Positions 1-14,368 of a stretch of DNA of 64,000 nt are shown here, piece after piece. The translations under genes and the position numbers were made by a program. The notes below the pieces were generated by a model that did no database searches, was not told the DNA's origin, and worked only from the letters and a program-made list of their open reading frames with translations. The stretch is taken from contig SHZW01000006.1 in the NCBI GenBank assembly GCA_009692155.1, forward strand, positions 1 to 64,000, in the 5' to 3' direction. Numbering within the stretch: position 1 is the first letter of the stretch; every line of letters starts with the position of its first letter. The DNA is from Nitrospiraceae bacterium. Lineage in GTDB: Bacteria > Nitrospirota > Nitrospiria > Nitrospirales > Nitrospiraceae.

Positions 1-157
1 ACTATGCCGCAAATGTTCCCGAAACCATAAACATGTTTCAATCTCTCAAGTGCGGGCTGAAATTTGTCTCTCCACCTCGCCGAGTGATCAACTGTAGGTT
101 CTGAGTCCTTAAGAGATTGAAACATGTTTATGGTTTCGGGAACATTTGCGGCATAGT
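1..157. repeat. 50-bp inverted repeat with 57-bp spacer
   Basis: Positions 1-50 are the reverse complement of 108-157 except for one pair (47 against 111). In RNA from the minus strand that pair would be a G-U wobble, so the 50-bp stem would be fully paired; in plus-strand RNA it is a C-A mismatch. The left arm touches the window edge, so the repeat may extend further left. No transposase or integrase lies next to it inside the window. It could be the end of a mobile element, a long-hairpin RNA, or an assembly-related palindrome. Confidence 0.85.
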
Positions 158-467
158 CGAACGCATTTTCAGTAGCCATTTGAAGGTATAAAAGACTTAC
201 CCGCGGACTGAATCTTGCCACTAAGTGGGGGAAGTACCTTTCAACTAGGCTATAAAAAAACTCCCAAGAAATGTTCCTCCCTTACTTGTCTTTAAGCCTA
301 GCCCTTAAGTGAGAAGAAAAACGGGGACATTCGTCGTTCGGCTGGAAGCAGGCTACGCTTTCGTAGGAATTGCGTCAATATTTCAGAGGGGGTAGCCAGG
401 ATTAGAGGCAATCAACGTTTGAGGGGCTATCACTACTGGAACAGCCTACAAAACTTGGCGAAGCGTT
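158..467. other. Non-coding stretch, relatively AT-rich
   Basis: No reading frame here looks like a protein. Base composition is more AT-rich than the flanking genes. The stretch lies between the 50-bp inverted repeat and a good plus-strand terminator, which suggests that something short is transcribed rightward. I do not recognise tmRNA, 6S RNA, RNase P RNA or a tRNA. A possible small RNA is inference only. Confidence 0.3.
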
Positions 468-512
468 AAAGGCGACAGGCTTGGAAGCGGCCTGTCGCCT
501 TTCTATTTTTAT
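468..512 (+). terminator. Rho-independent terminator, plus strand
   Basis: A perfect 13-bp stem (468-480 with 490-502), a 9-nt loop and then a T-rich tail (ctattttta). The T-tract makes it directional for rightward transcription, yet no gene is visible upstream on the plus strand. This is the main reason to suspect an unannotated RNA in 158-467. Confidence 0.7.
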
Positions 513-528
513 TAGTGGGAGACGTGCC

Positions 529-709
529 GGCGGGGTGGCATGCCCTGGAGCGAAATTCGCCGGAGGAACGGGGCGCCCATCGAGACTTTGCCGGGAAGGA
601 AAGCGGAAACTGACTGAGTCCGCAAATGAATTTCCGAAGGATTCCGCCCGGCAAAGTCCGAAAGGGCCGTTTCGGGAGGCGCTGAAGCGGAAGGGTATGC
701 CACCCCGCC
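529..709. repeat. Nested palindromic element downstream of the response regulator
   Basis: Outer arms 529-545 and 693-709 are complementary over 17 bp with one mismatch. Inner arms 584-595 and 647-658 are a perfect 12-bp inverted repeat. The whole is a cruciform-like unit of ~180 bp lying just after the stop codon of the minus-strand regulator gene at 721. It could be a REP/MITE-like repeat or a structured 3' UTR. No T-tract follows it, so it is not a classical terminator. Confidence 0.6.
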
Positions 710-720
710 GTCTTAGAGCC

Positions 721-2174
<1,454 letters not shown>

Positions 2175-2178
<4 letters not shown>

Positions 2179-4505
2179 GACATTCTCCCTGCCATCGAGC
2201 GCGCCACGAGCCGCTCATGCGAGAGCGGCAGGCAGACCGTAAACACGGACCCCTTGCCGACTTCACTGTCGACGAGAATCCGGCCACCGTGTCGCTCGAC
2301 AATACCCAGGCTGACCGAGAGTCCCAGCCCCGTGCCTTCCCCGGGCCCCTTGGTGGTAAAGAAGGGATCGAAGATGCGCGGCAGGACGTGGGCCGGAATT
2401 CCGCACCCCGTATCCTCCACGCGCACCTCGCAGTGCTCGTCATGAGCCCGCGTCCGAATGGTAATCACGCCGCCGTCCTTGGTCGCCTGGATGGCATTGA
2501 GGACCAGATTCATCAGGACTTGCTCCATCATGTGCCGATCCACCATCAACGCCGGAAGATTCCGCTGAAGCTGCCGGTCCAGACTGATTTTTTTCGCGGA
2601 CACCGCATGCTCGGTCAGCGCCAGGACCCGCTCGACGACGTCGTTGATATTGGCGGGAGAAAACTCGGGATCATGCTGCTGGGAAAAATCCAGCAATTGG
2701 CGGACGATCTTCTGGACCCGGCGCAGCCCATCTTCAATGGAGGCCATATATTCCTCCTGCCGTGCCGGCGACAGGGCGCCCTTCCTGAAATTGTAGAGGC
2801 AGTTCAGAATGCCCCCCAGCGGATTGTTGATCTCGTGCGCCACGCCGGCGGCCAGCTTTCCGACCGAGGCCAGTTTCTCGGAATTGCGGATCTGCTGCTC
2901 CAGCTTCTTGGTCTCCGTGATGTCACGCGCAATGCCGAGCACGCCGTGGATGCGCCCCTGCACATCGCAGAGCGGCGACACGCTGACCGTCACCATCCGG
3001 GTCTTGCCGGTCTTGCAGAGCATTTCCACTTCGTAGACCTGCTTGGCTCCGTTATCCAGCGTGCTTTTCAAGCGGCGGCCGCGGTGGCGTTTCGACAACA
3101 GGGACAGGTAGGGCCGGCCGATCAAATCGTCTTTCTGATACCCCCAGCTGGAAATCTTGCTGTTCACGTACGTGAACCGCTGCTCGGTATCCAGGGTATA
3201 AATGACGTCGTTGGCGTTTTCGAGCAGGTTCTCCAGATAGCGCTTGGTCGCTTCGATTTCCTTGGACCGCTGCTCAAGCTGACTGAACGACTGCTGCAAA
3301 TTCACCGCCATGCCGTTGAACGCGTCGACCAGATGCTCCAATTCGTCACCGGTCTTGAGCGTCAAGTGATGATCGAGGCCGCCTGCTCCGATCCGCTGCG
3401 CCACTTCGTGCAGCACAGCGATCGGCCTGGCGATCCTCCGGGCCACCCACGCGCCGGTCGCCACGAGCACCGCGAAGACCACCACGCCATAGACGGACGC
3501 TTTCAGGAGCAGCTGATTGAGCGTCGTGTAGGTTTCCGCCGGGTTCTGGCGCACGAAGGTGATCCACCGTTTTCCACCCAAACTGCCCGGCGCCAGGCGG
3601 TCGCTCAACCGCACCGGGGCAAATCCGATCAGGGAATTGCGCCCGCCATGCGAATCGTCTCCGGCAATGGACCACCCTGCCTGCATCGGACTCAACTGCT
3701 CGACCAGCGCCGGCGTGATCGCGTGCTCCTCCGGCGCCAGCACGGGACAGATCAGCGGCGTGCCGTCCGAACTCATCAACATGGCATGGCCGGTCGCCCC
3801 GATGGTGACCTCCGAAATCGACTGGAAGAGCGAATCCCGCTTCAGCAGCACGCTGACGACTCCGATGACCGCCCGCTGGTCGTCGTCCCAGATCGGAACG
3901 GCGACAATCAGGACGTGCGTGCCGTACGACGGATCAAAATGGATTTCGCTGACATACTCCGCGCCGCGTCCCTTGTTGAATGCCGCCTGCCACCAGGCGC
4001 TCTTGCCATGGAAGTACTCCCCTTGAGGGATCGAACTGACGACCAGCGCGCCCTGGTTATCCGTCACCAGAATCCCGAGATAGTCGGCCCGCCGGATGTC
4101 GTGCAACCGGATCAGATAGTTGGTCACGATACGATTGATGAACAGATGGAACTCGTTGCTCTTGCCCCGCTTCCGCCACTCCTTCTGCCAGTCCTGGATC
4201 ATGGACTCGATGTTGCGCGGATCCTTGCCCGCATAGCTGCGATTGGCCTCCGTCACGGACGTGCGGAGAAATGGCGTCGCCGCCAATTGTTCGGCTTCAT
4301 TGATCCCTCGGGTCACCTTCATTTCGACCCGGCGGGCCGCTTCCACGGCTTTTTCACGGAAGTTGGCCCCGATTATTTCGTGAAGCGCCCGGCGCTCGGT
4401 GAAGTAGGTAAGAACCAGGGAGAGTGTTAGCGGAAACAGGCCGACCATCACGATCGCCGTGATGATCTTGCGCTGGAGACTGTGTGACCGACCCCAGAGT
4501 TTCAT
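2175..4505 (-). CDS. Membrane sensor histidine kinase (Cache-HAMP-PAS-HisKA-HATPase)
   Basis: A 776-aa kinase. The N-terminal TM (about 15-32) precedes a large extracytoplasmic double-Cache-like region (about 33-330), a second TM (about 335-357), HAMP, PAS, the HisKA box with phospho-His in GVAHEINNPLGG, and an HATPase domain with N box (NLVLNAIQA), DTGCGIP and the G2 box GEGTGLGLS. It should sense a periplasmic small molecule and phosphorylate the sigma54 regulator encoded next to it. The Cache ligand cannot be read from sequence. The 167-bp gap to secF upstream suggests a separate transcription unit. Confidence 0.93.
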
Positions 4506-4672
4506 TTAGGTAACGCGAGACAATCCTTCTAAGTGCTTATTTTCATGCGCCTTTCATCTAATGTCAAGCAGGGGTAACATTCCTGGCGCTTCTATTTTTC
4601 ACGATATGGGGGTGCGCCAGGGATCGTAAATCAGCAGAACTTCAGCAGCCGCACTTCAGAAAGAAGGCCGGC

Positions 4673-5590
4673 CTATCCCTGCTTGAGCAGCTTCCCGGCT
4701 CCACTCGGCAAGATGACCAGCAACGAGCTGGCGACAAAAATCGAGGAATAGGTTCCCACGATCACGCCCCAGAGCAACGCCAGCGAGAAATCGTGCAGCA
4801 CTTCTCCGCCGGCCAGGGTCAGGGGAATCAACACCAGCACCACGGTCAGACTGGTCACAATGGTCCGGCTCAACACCTGATTGACGCTGTTGTTGACGAT
4901 CGTTTCCAGCCCGTCCCGGCGGCGCACGCGCAAATTCTCGCGGATACGATCGAACACCACCACCGTATCCGTCAGCGAATAGCCCGCGAGCGTCAGCAAG
5001 GCCGTCACGACCAGCAGCGTGATTTCCTTATCCAGAAGATAAAACAGTCCGAGCACCGCCAGCACGTCGTGAATCGTCGCCACGGCCGCCGCCACTCCGA
5101 AACGAAATTCAAACCGGGCGGCAATATACAGGATAATGCCGGCGAAAGAGATCAGGATGGCGATCAGCGCATCCTCCTGCAATTTATGCCCGATCGTCGG
5201 CCCGATCTCCGTCGAGGCCTCCACGTCGAGCTTCCGGACCGGAAACTCCTTGGTGAAAATGGCCACCACCCGATCCGCCACCTTCTCCTCGATCGTCGTC
5301 GTAGTCTTCATGCGGATCAGCAGCTTGTTTCCCGACGCAAACTCCTGAATCTCCACTCCACCAAGATTGTTCCGTTCGAGCGCCGCCCGCGCCTCATCGG
5401 TCCGGACCGGCTGATCGAATTTCAGCTGGACCGCCGTGCCTCCGGCAAAGTCGATGCCGAGATTGGCGGCCCCCCGGGCAATCTGCACAAGCGCCAGCAT
5501 GCCCAGCGCCATCAAGACGCCGGAACAGATAAACGCGATCTTGCGCTTGCTCATGAAGTCTATATTCGTTTTTCCAAGAATTTCGATCAT
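4673..5590 (-). CDS. secF: Protein translocase subunit SecF
   Basis: Inner-membrane subunit of the SecDF complex, which uses the proton motive force to help exported proteins across SecYEG. A TM near the N-terminus is followed by a periplasmic region with the hallmark GIDFAGGT, then five TM segments with the conserved GYSLTDTVVVFDRIREN. I chose the ATG at 5590 (MIEILGKT); an in-frame codon at 5608 would add six residues. The length (305 aa) fits the family. It lies 34 bp downstream of secD in the secF-secD-yajC-tgt operon. Confidence 0.96.
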   Translation of the reverse strand: MIEILGKTNIDFMSKRKIAFICSGVLMALGMLALVQIARGAANLGIDFAGGTAVQLKFDQPVRTDEARAALERNNLGGVEIQEFASGNKLLIRMKTTTTIEEKVADRVVAIFTKEFPVRKLDVEASTEIGPTIGHKLQEDALIAILISFAGIILYIAARFEFRFGVAAAVATIHDVLAVLGLFYLLDKEITLLVVTALLTLAGYSLTDTVVVFDRIRENLRVRRRDGLETIVNNSVNQVLSRTIVTSLTVVLVLIPLTLAGGEVLHDFSLALLWGVIVGTYSSIFVASSLLVILPSGAGKLLKQG

Positions 5591-5624
5591 GCGTGCTCCT
5601 GCATACAAATCCTGCCTCCAGTGC

Positions 5625-7268
5625 TCAAATGCTCAGTTGTTCGACCTGCCGGCGGCGGTTCATGACATCAAAGATCACCTTCGTCCCGACCAGGGCGGTG
5701 AACAGATTGATGGCGATGCCGAGACAGAGGGTCACGGCAAACCCCTTGATCGGGCCGGTCCCGAAGAGAAACAGCGCCAGGCCGGTGATCAGCGTCGTGA
5801 CGTGCGAGTCGATAATCGTCAGCAGCGCCTTGTCGTAACCTCCATCGACCGCCAGGCGGACCGGTTTGCCCTGCCGCAGTTCTTCACGGATGCGCTCGAA
5901 AATCAGGACGTTGGAATCCACGCCCATGCCCATGGTGAGAATGATTCCCGCAATGCCCGGCAACGTCAGCGTGGCGTTCAACGCCGCCAGCGCGCCGACC
6001 AGGCAGATCAGATTCAGCGTCAGGGCGAAGTCCGCAATGACGCCGGACAGGCGGTAATAGAACGCCATGAACAGCACGACCATGGCACCGGCCAGCAGCG
6101 TCGCGTGAATGCCTTTTTCAATGGAGTCTCTCCCCAGCGAAGGCCCCACGGTGAGGTCCTGGATGACCCTGAGCGGAGCCGGCAAGGCGCCGGCCCGCAG
6201 CACAATGGCCAGGTCGTTGGCCTCTTGCGTGCTGAAGCTCCCCGTGATTTGCGCCCGCCCTCCGCTGATCCGCTCCTGAATCACCGGCGCCGAATAGATC
6301 GTATTATCGAGGACGATCGCCATGCGTTTTTTGACGTTCTCTTCGGTGATCCGCTCGAACTCGCGGGCCCCCCTGGCATCAAAGGTCACTGCCACATACG
6401 GATCGTTGAACTGCCCGATGGACACGCGCGCGTCGCTGAGCACATCCCCCGCCAGCATGACGCGCTTTTTGACCAGATAGGGAATCCGGTATTCCCGTCC
6501 GCTGTCCTTCTCGACGACCTTTTCGAACAGAATCTGATCGCCTTCTGGAATTTTGTCCTGATGTTGCTTGAGGATGCTCTCTTCCTGCCCTTTGAGCACC
6601 CGCTGCGGCAATTCGGTCGCCAACCGGTTGGTGTCATCCAGCATCTTGAATTCCAGCAGCGCGGTTTCCTTGATCAGGTCCTTGGCCCGCTTCGGCTCCT
6701 TGATGCCCGGCAGCTGGACGACGATCTGCTTCAGGCCCTGGCGCTGGATCAGCGGCTCGGCCACTCCGAACTGGTCGATACGGTTCCGGATCGTTTCGAG
6801 CGCCTGGTTGATCGCGGAATCCTTGATTCGCTTGATCTCGCCTTCCGGCAGTTCATAGACCAGGGTGCTGTCGGAACCGGCGCCCGCGTTTTCCGAGAAC
6901 CCTGGAATTCCCTCGAGGATTTTCTGGATCTGCGCCTTCAGGTCACCCTTCGGGAACACCAGCGTCACCTGGGCAAACCCCGTGCGCTTGACCGACTCAA
7001 CCGTAATCTTTTTGTCGGTCAGAAGATCCTGGATCGTGTTGACGGACCGGTCCACGGCAATCTCAACGGCACGGTCCTCCTCGACTTCGAGCACCAGATG
7101 GATACCGCCTTGCAGGTCCAACCCAAGCGCGATTCCCTTGTTCGGGAACGCCCGTTTCAACCAGGGCGGCAGCGTCTGGAACAGGGCCGGATACGACGGA
7201 AGAAACGCCACCACCGAGAACACCACCACCAACGCCAGCATTACAAACCGCCCGCCAACTTTTTTCAT
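5625..7268 (-). CDS. secD: Protein translocase subunit SecD
   Basis: Large subunit of SecDF. A TM near the N-terminus is followed by the signature LGLDLQGGIHLVLEV, a long periplasmic P1 region, and C-terminal TM segments with GMGVDSNVLIFERIREE. I placed the start at the ATG at 7268 (MKKVGGRF), giving 547 aa; the longer frame to 7322 would run into yajC. A GGAG lies about 12 nt upstream. The heavy load of exported cytochromes and copper proteins in this region depends on this pathway (inference). Confidence 0.96.
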   Translation of the reverse strand: MKKVGGRFVMLALVVVFSVVAFLPSYPALFQTLPPWLKRAFPNKGIALGLDLQGGIHLVLEVEEDRAVEIAVDRSVNTIQDLLTDKKITVESVKRTGFAQVTLVFPKGDLKAQIQKILEGIPGFSENAGAGSDSTLVYELPEGEIKRIKDSAINQALETIRNRIDQFGVAEPLIQRQGLKQIVVQLPGIKEPKRAKDLIKETALLEFKMLDDTNRLATELPQRVLKGQEESILKQHQDKIPEGDQILFEKVVEKDSGREYRIPYLVKKRVMLAGDVLSDARVSIGQFNDPYVAVTFDARGAREFERITEENVKKRMAIVLDNTIYSAPVIQERISGGRAQITGSFSTQEANDLAIVLRAGALPAPLRVIQDLTVGPSLGRDSIEKGIHATLLAGAMVVLFMAFYYRLSGVIADFALTLNLICLVGALAALNATLTLPGIAGIILTMGMGVDSNVLIFERIREELRQGKPVRLAVDGGYDKALLTIIDSHVTTLITGLALFLFGTGPIKGFAVTLCLGIAINLFTALVGTKVIFDVMNRRRQVEQLSI

Positions 7269-7284
7269 GCGTGCTTCATGCTCC

Positions 7285-10572
<3,288 letters not shown>

Positions 10573-10626
10573 TCCCTCTCCTCTTCGCCCGCATATTCAT
10601 GAAGGCTTCTACGGTAACCTCATGAG

Positions 10627-10647
10627 CAAGCGGGCTAACCCCGCTTG
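10627..10647. other. Short perfect hairpin between mobA and argS
   Basis: An 8-bp perfect stem (10627-10634 with 10640-10647) and a 5-nt loop, followed by TTTT on the plus strand. It lies 90 bp after the mobA stop and 55 bp before argS. On the minus strand, the direction both genes are read, the tail after the stem is not T-rich, so termination of mobA here is uncertain. Confidence 0.4.
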
Positions 10648-10736
10648 TTTTCAGAAGAAAATAACTTCGGCAATTTAGCATAACTCATACGGGAGAACAA
10701 GGTGACGGTATCGTTCGCCTGATTCGCACGACCTTC

Positions 10737-11357
10737 CTATGCGCGGTCGTGGCCGGATCCGGCCAGCAGCTTCCGGGCAAACTCGAAGTCGGCCGGCGTG
10801 TTGATGTTAAAGAAAGACAGGAGTTGGGGATCGACATCCAGAAAGTCCTTCTCGGGAATCAGCTTCACGGTCAGGCCGGGAACTTCCGCCAACCCCTGCA
10901 CCTTGAATTGTTGCGCCCTGGCCATCTGCTCCAAATGCGGCAGGCAGGTTTTTGAGTACACCGCAAGCATGGGTTGCAGTCCGGTCGCCAGCTTTGGAAT
11001 GACGACATCGGATTGCGCGCCAAGCTCAGCGAGACGTCTGAGAACCGCTGGATTTAAAAAAGGCATGTCGCAACCGACAGCCAGAATCCTGGAATGGCTG
11101 GCCGAGGACAACCCCGTATACAAGCCTCCCAGCGCCGCGCAGTCGGGAATAAGGTCCGTCACTACGCGGTAGCCCTGGCCCGTCAGCTGAGGCAGCGGCT
11201 CCGCAAGGGCAACCAGCACCTCCTCGAAAAGGCTCTGCAGCACGGACAGCACCCGTTGCAGCAAAGCCTGCCCGCCAAGCTCAAGAAAGCGCTTGTCCCG
11301 ACCCATGCGCCGGCTTTTCCCGCCAGCCACCAGCACCCCGGTTACATTTGGAATCAT
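10737..11357 (-). CDS. mobA: Molybdenum cofactor guanylyltransferase MobA
   Basis: Attaches GMP to molybdopterin to form the guanine dinucleotide cofactor used by DMSO-reductase-family enzymes. The N-terminal nucleotide-binding signature VLVAGGKSRRMGRDK (about residues 6-20) and GCDMPFL are clear. I used the ATG at 11357 (MIPNVTG), 206 aa; the frame stays open to a TTG at 11381. It lies directly after the terminator of the cytochrome operon. This fits a cell with a molybdoenzyme such as nitrite oxidoreductase (inference). Confidence 0.92.
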   Translation of the reverse strand: MIPNVTGVLVAGGKSRRMGRDKRFLELGGQALLQRVLSVLQSLFEEVLVALAEPLPQLTGQGYRVVTDLIPDCAALGGLYTGLSSASHSRILAVGCDMPFLNPAVLRRLAELGAQSDVVIPKLATGLQPMLAVYSKTCLPHLEQMARAQQFKVQGLAEVPGLTVKLIPEKDFLDVDPQLLSFFNINTPADFEFARKLLAGSGHDRA

Positions 11358-11387
11358 CTGAGGCACAACACGCCTCGCCAAGAAAAG

Positions 11388-11419
11388 AAAAAGGGGGCGG
11401 GCTACCCCACCCCCTTTTG
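11388..11419 (-). terminator. Rho-independent terminator of the bd-like oxidase operon
   Basis: A strong G/C stem (aagggggcgggc paired with cccaccccctttt) with a minimal loop; read on the minus strand it ends in TTTTTCTTTTCT. It begins about 27 bp after the stop codon of the NxrC-like gene and marks the end of the respiratory operon before mobA. Confidence 0.85.
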
Positions 11420-11446
11420 TGCTTCCCTGCTCGCAGAAGGGATTAT

Positions 11447-13246
11447 TTAGGCTTTGCCCTTCTTACGATTGGTCCGTCTCGTCAGAATCCATCCTTCCAG
11501 AATCACGATACCCACCGCGATCAAAGTCGGATAGATGTAGGTTTCCTTCGGGATCGGCGGCTGAAGGACGAGGTAATAAAACGCAGACACGGCCATCTTG
11601 CGGCCGGCATCTCCGTTGTGGCCATCCCACGCAAAAAACACCATGGGGATATACTTGCCGACCTCGAACCTCACGTCCTCATCATAATCAGCCTTGAGGG
11701 GCCGCTTGATCATGACACTCCATTGACCGTCTTTCCACTCGGCCTTCGCCAGCTTCAGCTTCTCCGTGTAGTCCTCACGGTCTTCGAAATCCTTGTCCCA
11801 GCCGGTTCCCACGAAGGCACGCAACGACCCGTCCGCCTCCCACTTCACGATATCCACCGGGTACTTCTCATCTCCCCACAGGTACCGCGGCTTTTCCGGT
11901 GGCGGCAGCTCCTGCCACTTGACCGGGAACTGGATCGCGATGGCATCGTTGTAGACCGGGTACTTGTTCTGACCGCCCGCGATCGATCCTTCTTCGCCCG
12001 TCTTGGGGGCCTGTTCCTTCACACCATGGGTTTCAACGTTCACTTCAGTCGGCTGCCAGGGAATCTTGGTTCCGGCTTCCTTGGCGACGCTCTTCGTCCG
12101 GTCATCCCACTGGAACAGGAACGCGATCTGCTTGTCCTTCGCGCTATACAGCGACTTGACCCAGACATCGTCGAGACGATTCACGAAGTTCCGGGGCTTG
12201 TGCGTGATCTGTCCGCCAAGCAGCACAATGCGGCGCTCACGCTTCTGCCACAGCTCGTTCTCCGGATCGTCCGGGATTTCGCCCTCCACGGTTCCAGACA
12301 GGATCACAAACTTGACCTTCGGCTTGTCGGTGAGCAGATCGATTTCCAGCGGGTTCCCCTTGGCATCCCGCTCGCACAGCGATTGCACGAAGTTCGAAAT
12401 GTGCCACCGCTCCTCGACTGTGGTGTTATCCGCAAACGATGGCATCGGCGTGCCGTTAACTCCCGTGGAGAACGTCCGGAAGATGTTCTTCACGTTATAG
12501 GCATCCTGACGGCTTCCTCTGAAGTTCCAACACTTGTGCTGGTTAGCCGGCTGAATGGAGAATCCCCAGTCATCCTTCAGATTGAAGGCATTGCCGTCGC
12601 CACGGCCCTCAGCGCCATGGCACTCGATGCACTTCTTGTCGAGGAAGAGTTGCTTGCCCTTTTCGATGCTCTCCGGGGTTGCCTTGATCTGTGCCTTCAA
12701 GAGCTGATCCCAATCAAGCACCGTCACAGTCTCAGTCGCCTTGTCATCGAACTTCCGGTCTTTCACGAGCTGGTTTGTTACAAAGGACAGAACTTGCAAC
12801 CGCTGCTCGTCCGTCAGAATGCCTTCCCAGGACGGCATCGCCGATCCCGGCAGGCCATGGGTCACAGTTTCATACAAGTCGTTCTGTCCCTTGGTCGGCT
12901 TTTGGGCATCGAACAGCGGCAACTCACCGCTGGCCGTGTGCCGAATCTTGAAGGTGCCCTGATTGAAGTTTCTCGGGCGCGGCCAGAGACGGTCGGCAGC
13001 CGGGCCGTCACCCGCACCATCAACCCCATGGCACCAGACACACTTAGTGAAATAGACACGCTTCCCGGCTTCGATCATCTCAGCCGCAGGCAGCGGAGCC
13101 AGATCACCTTTTTTGAACCCGGCCGGCAGCCCGCTCCCGGCTTCCTCAGCAAAGATCGAGACACCGGCGCTGCCCGAGACCATCGTGATCGCGAACGCGG
13201 CCGCGAGAATAAGGACTGCTTTACTCGTCAACCCAGCTTGCTTCAT
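11447..13246 (-). CDS. Dihaem c-type cytochrome with ethylbenzene-dehydrogenase-like haem domain (NxrC-like)
   Basis: Exported 599-aa protein. Signal peptide (about 1-34), two cytochrome c domains with CVWCH (about residue 70) and CIECH (about 208), then a DOMON-like domain of the type II DMSO-reductase gamma-subunit family, then a C-terminal TM with an RRTNRKKGK tail. This architecture resembles the NxrC candidates of Nitrospira, which link periplasmic nitrite oxidoreductase to the membrane (family knowledge). No alpha or beta subunit is in the window, so its partner is unknown; it may pass electrons to the oxidase of its own operon. The ATG at 13246 has GGGG upstream. Confidence 0.82.
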   Translation of the reverse strand: MKQAGLTSKAVLILAAAFAITMVSGSAGVSIFAEEAGSGLPAGFKKGDLAPLPAAEMIEAGKRVYFTKCVWCHGVDGAGDGPAADRLWPRPRNFNQGTFKIRHTASGELPLFDAQKPTKGQNDLYETVTHGLPGSAMPSWEGILTDEQRLQVLSFVTNQLVKDRKFDDKATETVTVLDWDQLLKAQIKATPESIEKGKQLFLDKKCIECHGAEGRGDGNAFNLKDDWGFSIQPANQHKCWNFRGSRQDAYNVKNIFRTFSTGVNGTPMPSFADNTTVEERWHISNFVQSLCERDAKGNPLEIDLLTDKPKVKFVILSGTVEGEIPDDPENELWQKRERRIVLLGGQITHKPRNFVNRLDDVWVKSLYSAKDKQIAFLFQWDDRTKSVAKEAGTKIPWQPTEVNVETHGVKEQAPKTGEEGSIAGGQNKYPVYNDAIAIQFPVKWQELPPPEKPRYLWGDEKYPVDIVKWEADGSLRAFVGTGWDKDFEDREDYTEKLKLAKAEWKDGQWSVMIKRPLKADYDEDVRFEVGKYIPMVFFAWDGHNGDAGRKMAVSAFYYLVLQPPIPKETYIYPTLIAVGIVILEGWILTRRTNRKKGKA

Positions 13247-13279
13247 GGTGTTGTACCCCTTCACCGATTGAATGCGGGA

Positions 13280-14332
13280 TTAATCCCACGTCCGAGGATA
13301 ATAGCCAGTGTGCCAGTATTCGAACAATACGACCTTCCAGATTTCGTCGGTCGTCAGGTGCTGCTCCCAGGGCGGCATGACCGAGGCCCAGGGGAACCCT
13401 TCACGGGGAAGACCGAGGCCTCCCTTGGACACGCGCCAGAAGATAAATGTTTCCTGTAATTGCGCGATCGTCCCGGGATCGGTGAAATTCGCCGGAATCG
13501 GATTGAACGCAAACGCATGCAACCCGCGCCCGTTCAAGTTATCTCCGTGGCAGAAGTGGCAATTCTGGAAGAAGATCTCGCCGCCTTCCCGCACGTTTTT
13601 CAGATAGCCTTCCGCTTTCGGATCCCACGGATTGGCATTCTCCTGCATCAGGCGGCCCATCGACTGCTCGACAATGAGCTTGTTGCTGTATTCCTGATCG
13701 TACTTGCCTTCCGGATTGGCCCGGTAGGGATTCTGCGAAGTTTGGAGCACAAAGGTCTTTCCATGCACCTTGGTGCTCGCCGGAGGAGCCGGATGCACGG
13801 TCCTCAGCTCGATCGGCTCGTCGACGTCGGCACCGGCCCCCTGAGGGACAAACGACTGGTAAGCAAAGCCCCACAAGCCAAGAGGGATCGCGATCAAAAA
13901 GAAGGTCCGCAAACCCTTGTGTAACGGCGTGAGGCCATCCATCACGTTAAGAATGGGCTGTCTGAATTTCTTCCAATCTTCCTCGTTGCTCGACATCCAC
14001 ATGAAGACGGCCACCATCGTGACCGTGCCATACATGGCCCGGACGCTGAACGGAATGGGCGGATAGATACGGCTCTTGAGGTAGAACAGAATAAACGCAA
14101 CGAAGCCAATCCCCTGCCAGAACCGAGAGATCGTCATCCCCATCGAGTTCAGCATGTAGCTCAGCCCTGTGAAGCCGGCCACAAAGATGGACAACTCGAA
14201 GAGCATCTGCATCGGCATATAGCCTTCGACCAAATGCACGGTCGAAGCCGGAATCACTCCGAAGATCATGCCCAGCAGGACGAGCGACGCGATCACTCCC
14301 ACCACTGCGCCGACTGACATTAGTGCTTTCAT
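13280..14332 (-). CDS. Membrane monohaem cytochrome c
   Basis: A 350-aa protein with about five TM helices in its first 190 residues and a periplasmic C-terminal cytochrome c domain with one haem motif, CHFCH (about residue 260), and candidate axial Met in ASVMPPWEQHL. The N-terminal membrane part matches no family I can name. It sits in the oxidase operon, 36 bp after the next cytochrome gene, with a GGGAGT ribosome site 7 nt before ATG. It probably relays electrons to the bd-like oxidase (inference). Confidence 0.85.
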   Translation of the reverse strand: MKALMSVGAVVGVIASLVLLGMIFGVIPASTVHLVEGYMPMQMLFELSIFVAGFTGLSYMLNSMGMTISRFWQGIGFVAFILFYLKSRIYPPIPFSVRAMYGTVTMVAVFMWMSSNEEDWKKFRQPILNVMDGLTPLHKGLRTFFLIAIPLGLWGFAYQSFVPQGAGADVDEPIELRTVHPAPPASTKVHGKTFVLQTSQNPYRANPEGKYDQEYSNKLIVEQSMGRLMQENANPWDPKAEGYLKNVREGGEIFFQNCHFCHGDNLNGRGLHAFAFNPIPANFTDPGTIAQLQETFIFWRVSKGGLGLPREGFPWASVMPPWEQHLTTDEIWKVVLFEYWHTGYYPRTWD

Positions 14333-14368
14333 CTCTTCACTCCCTTTAATACACGCAAGAAACTGGAT

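Noticed and set aside
1-157. Retron or group II intron hairpin
   Set aside because: No reverse transcriptase in or near the visible part of the window and no matching msr/msd layout.
2217-4430. 737-aa plus-strand frame opposite the sensor kinase
   Set aside because: His/Arg/Gln-rich composition without domains, entirely antisense to a clear kinase; a high-GC shadow frame. The same holds for the long plus-strand frames over 11348-13459, 15901-17688, 32315-34204 and 34334-35869.
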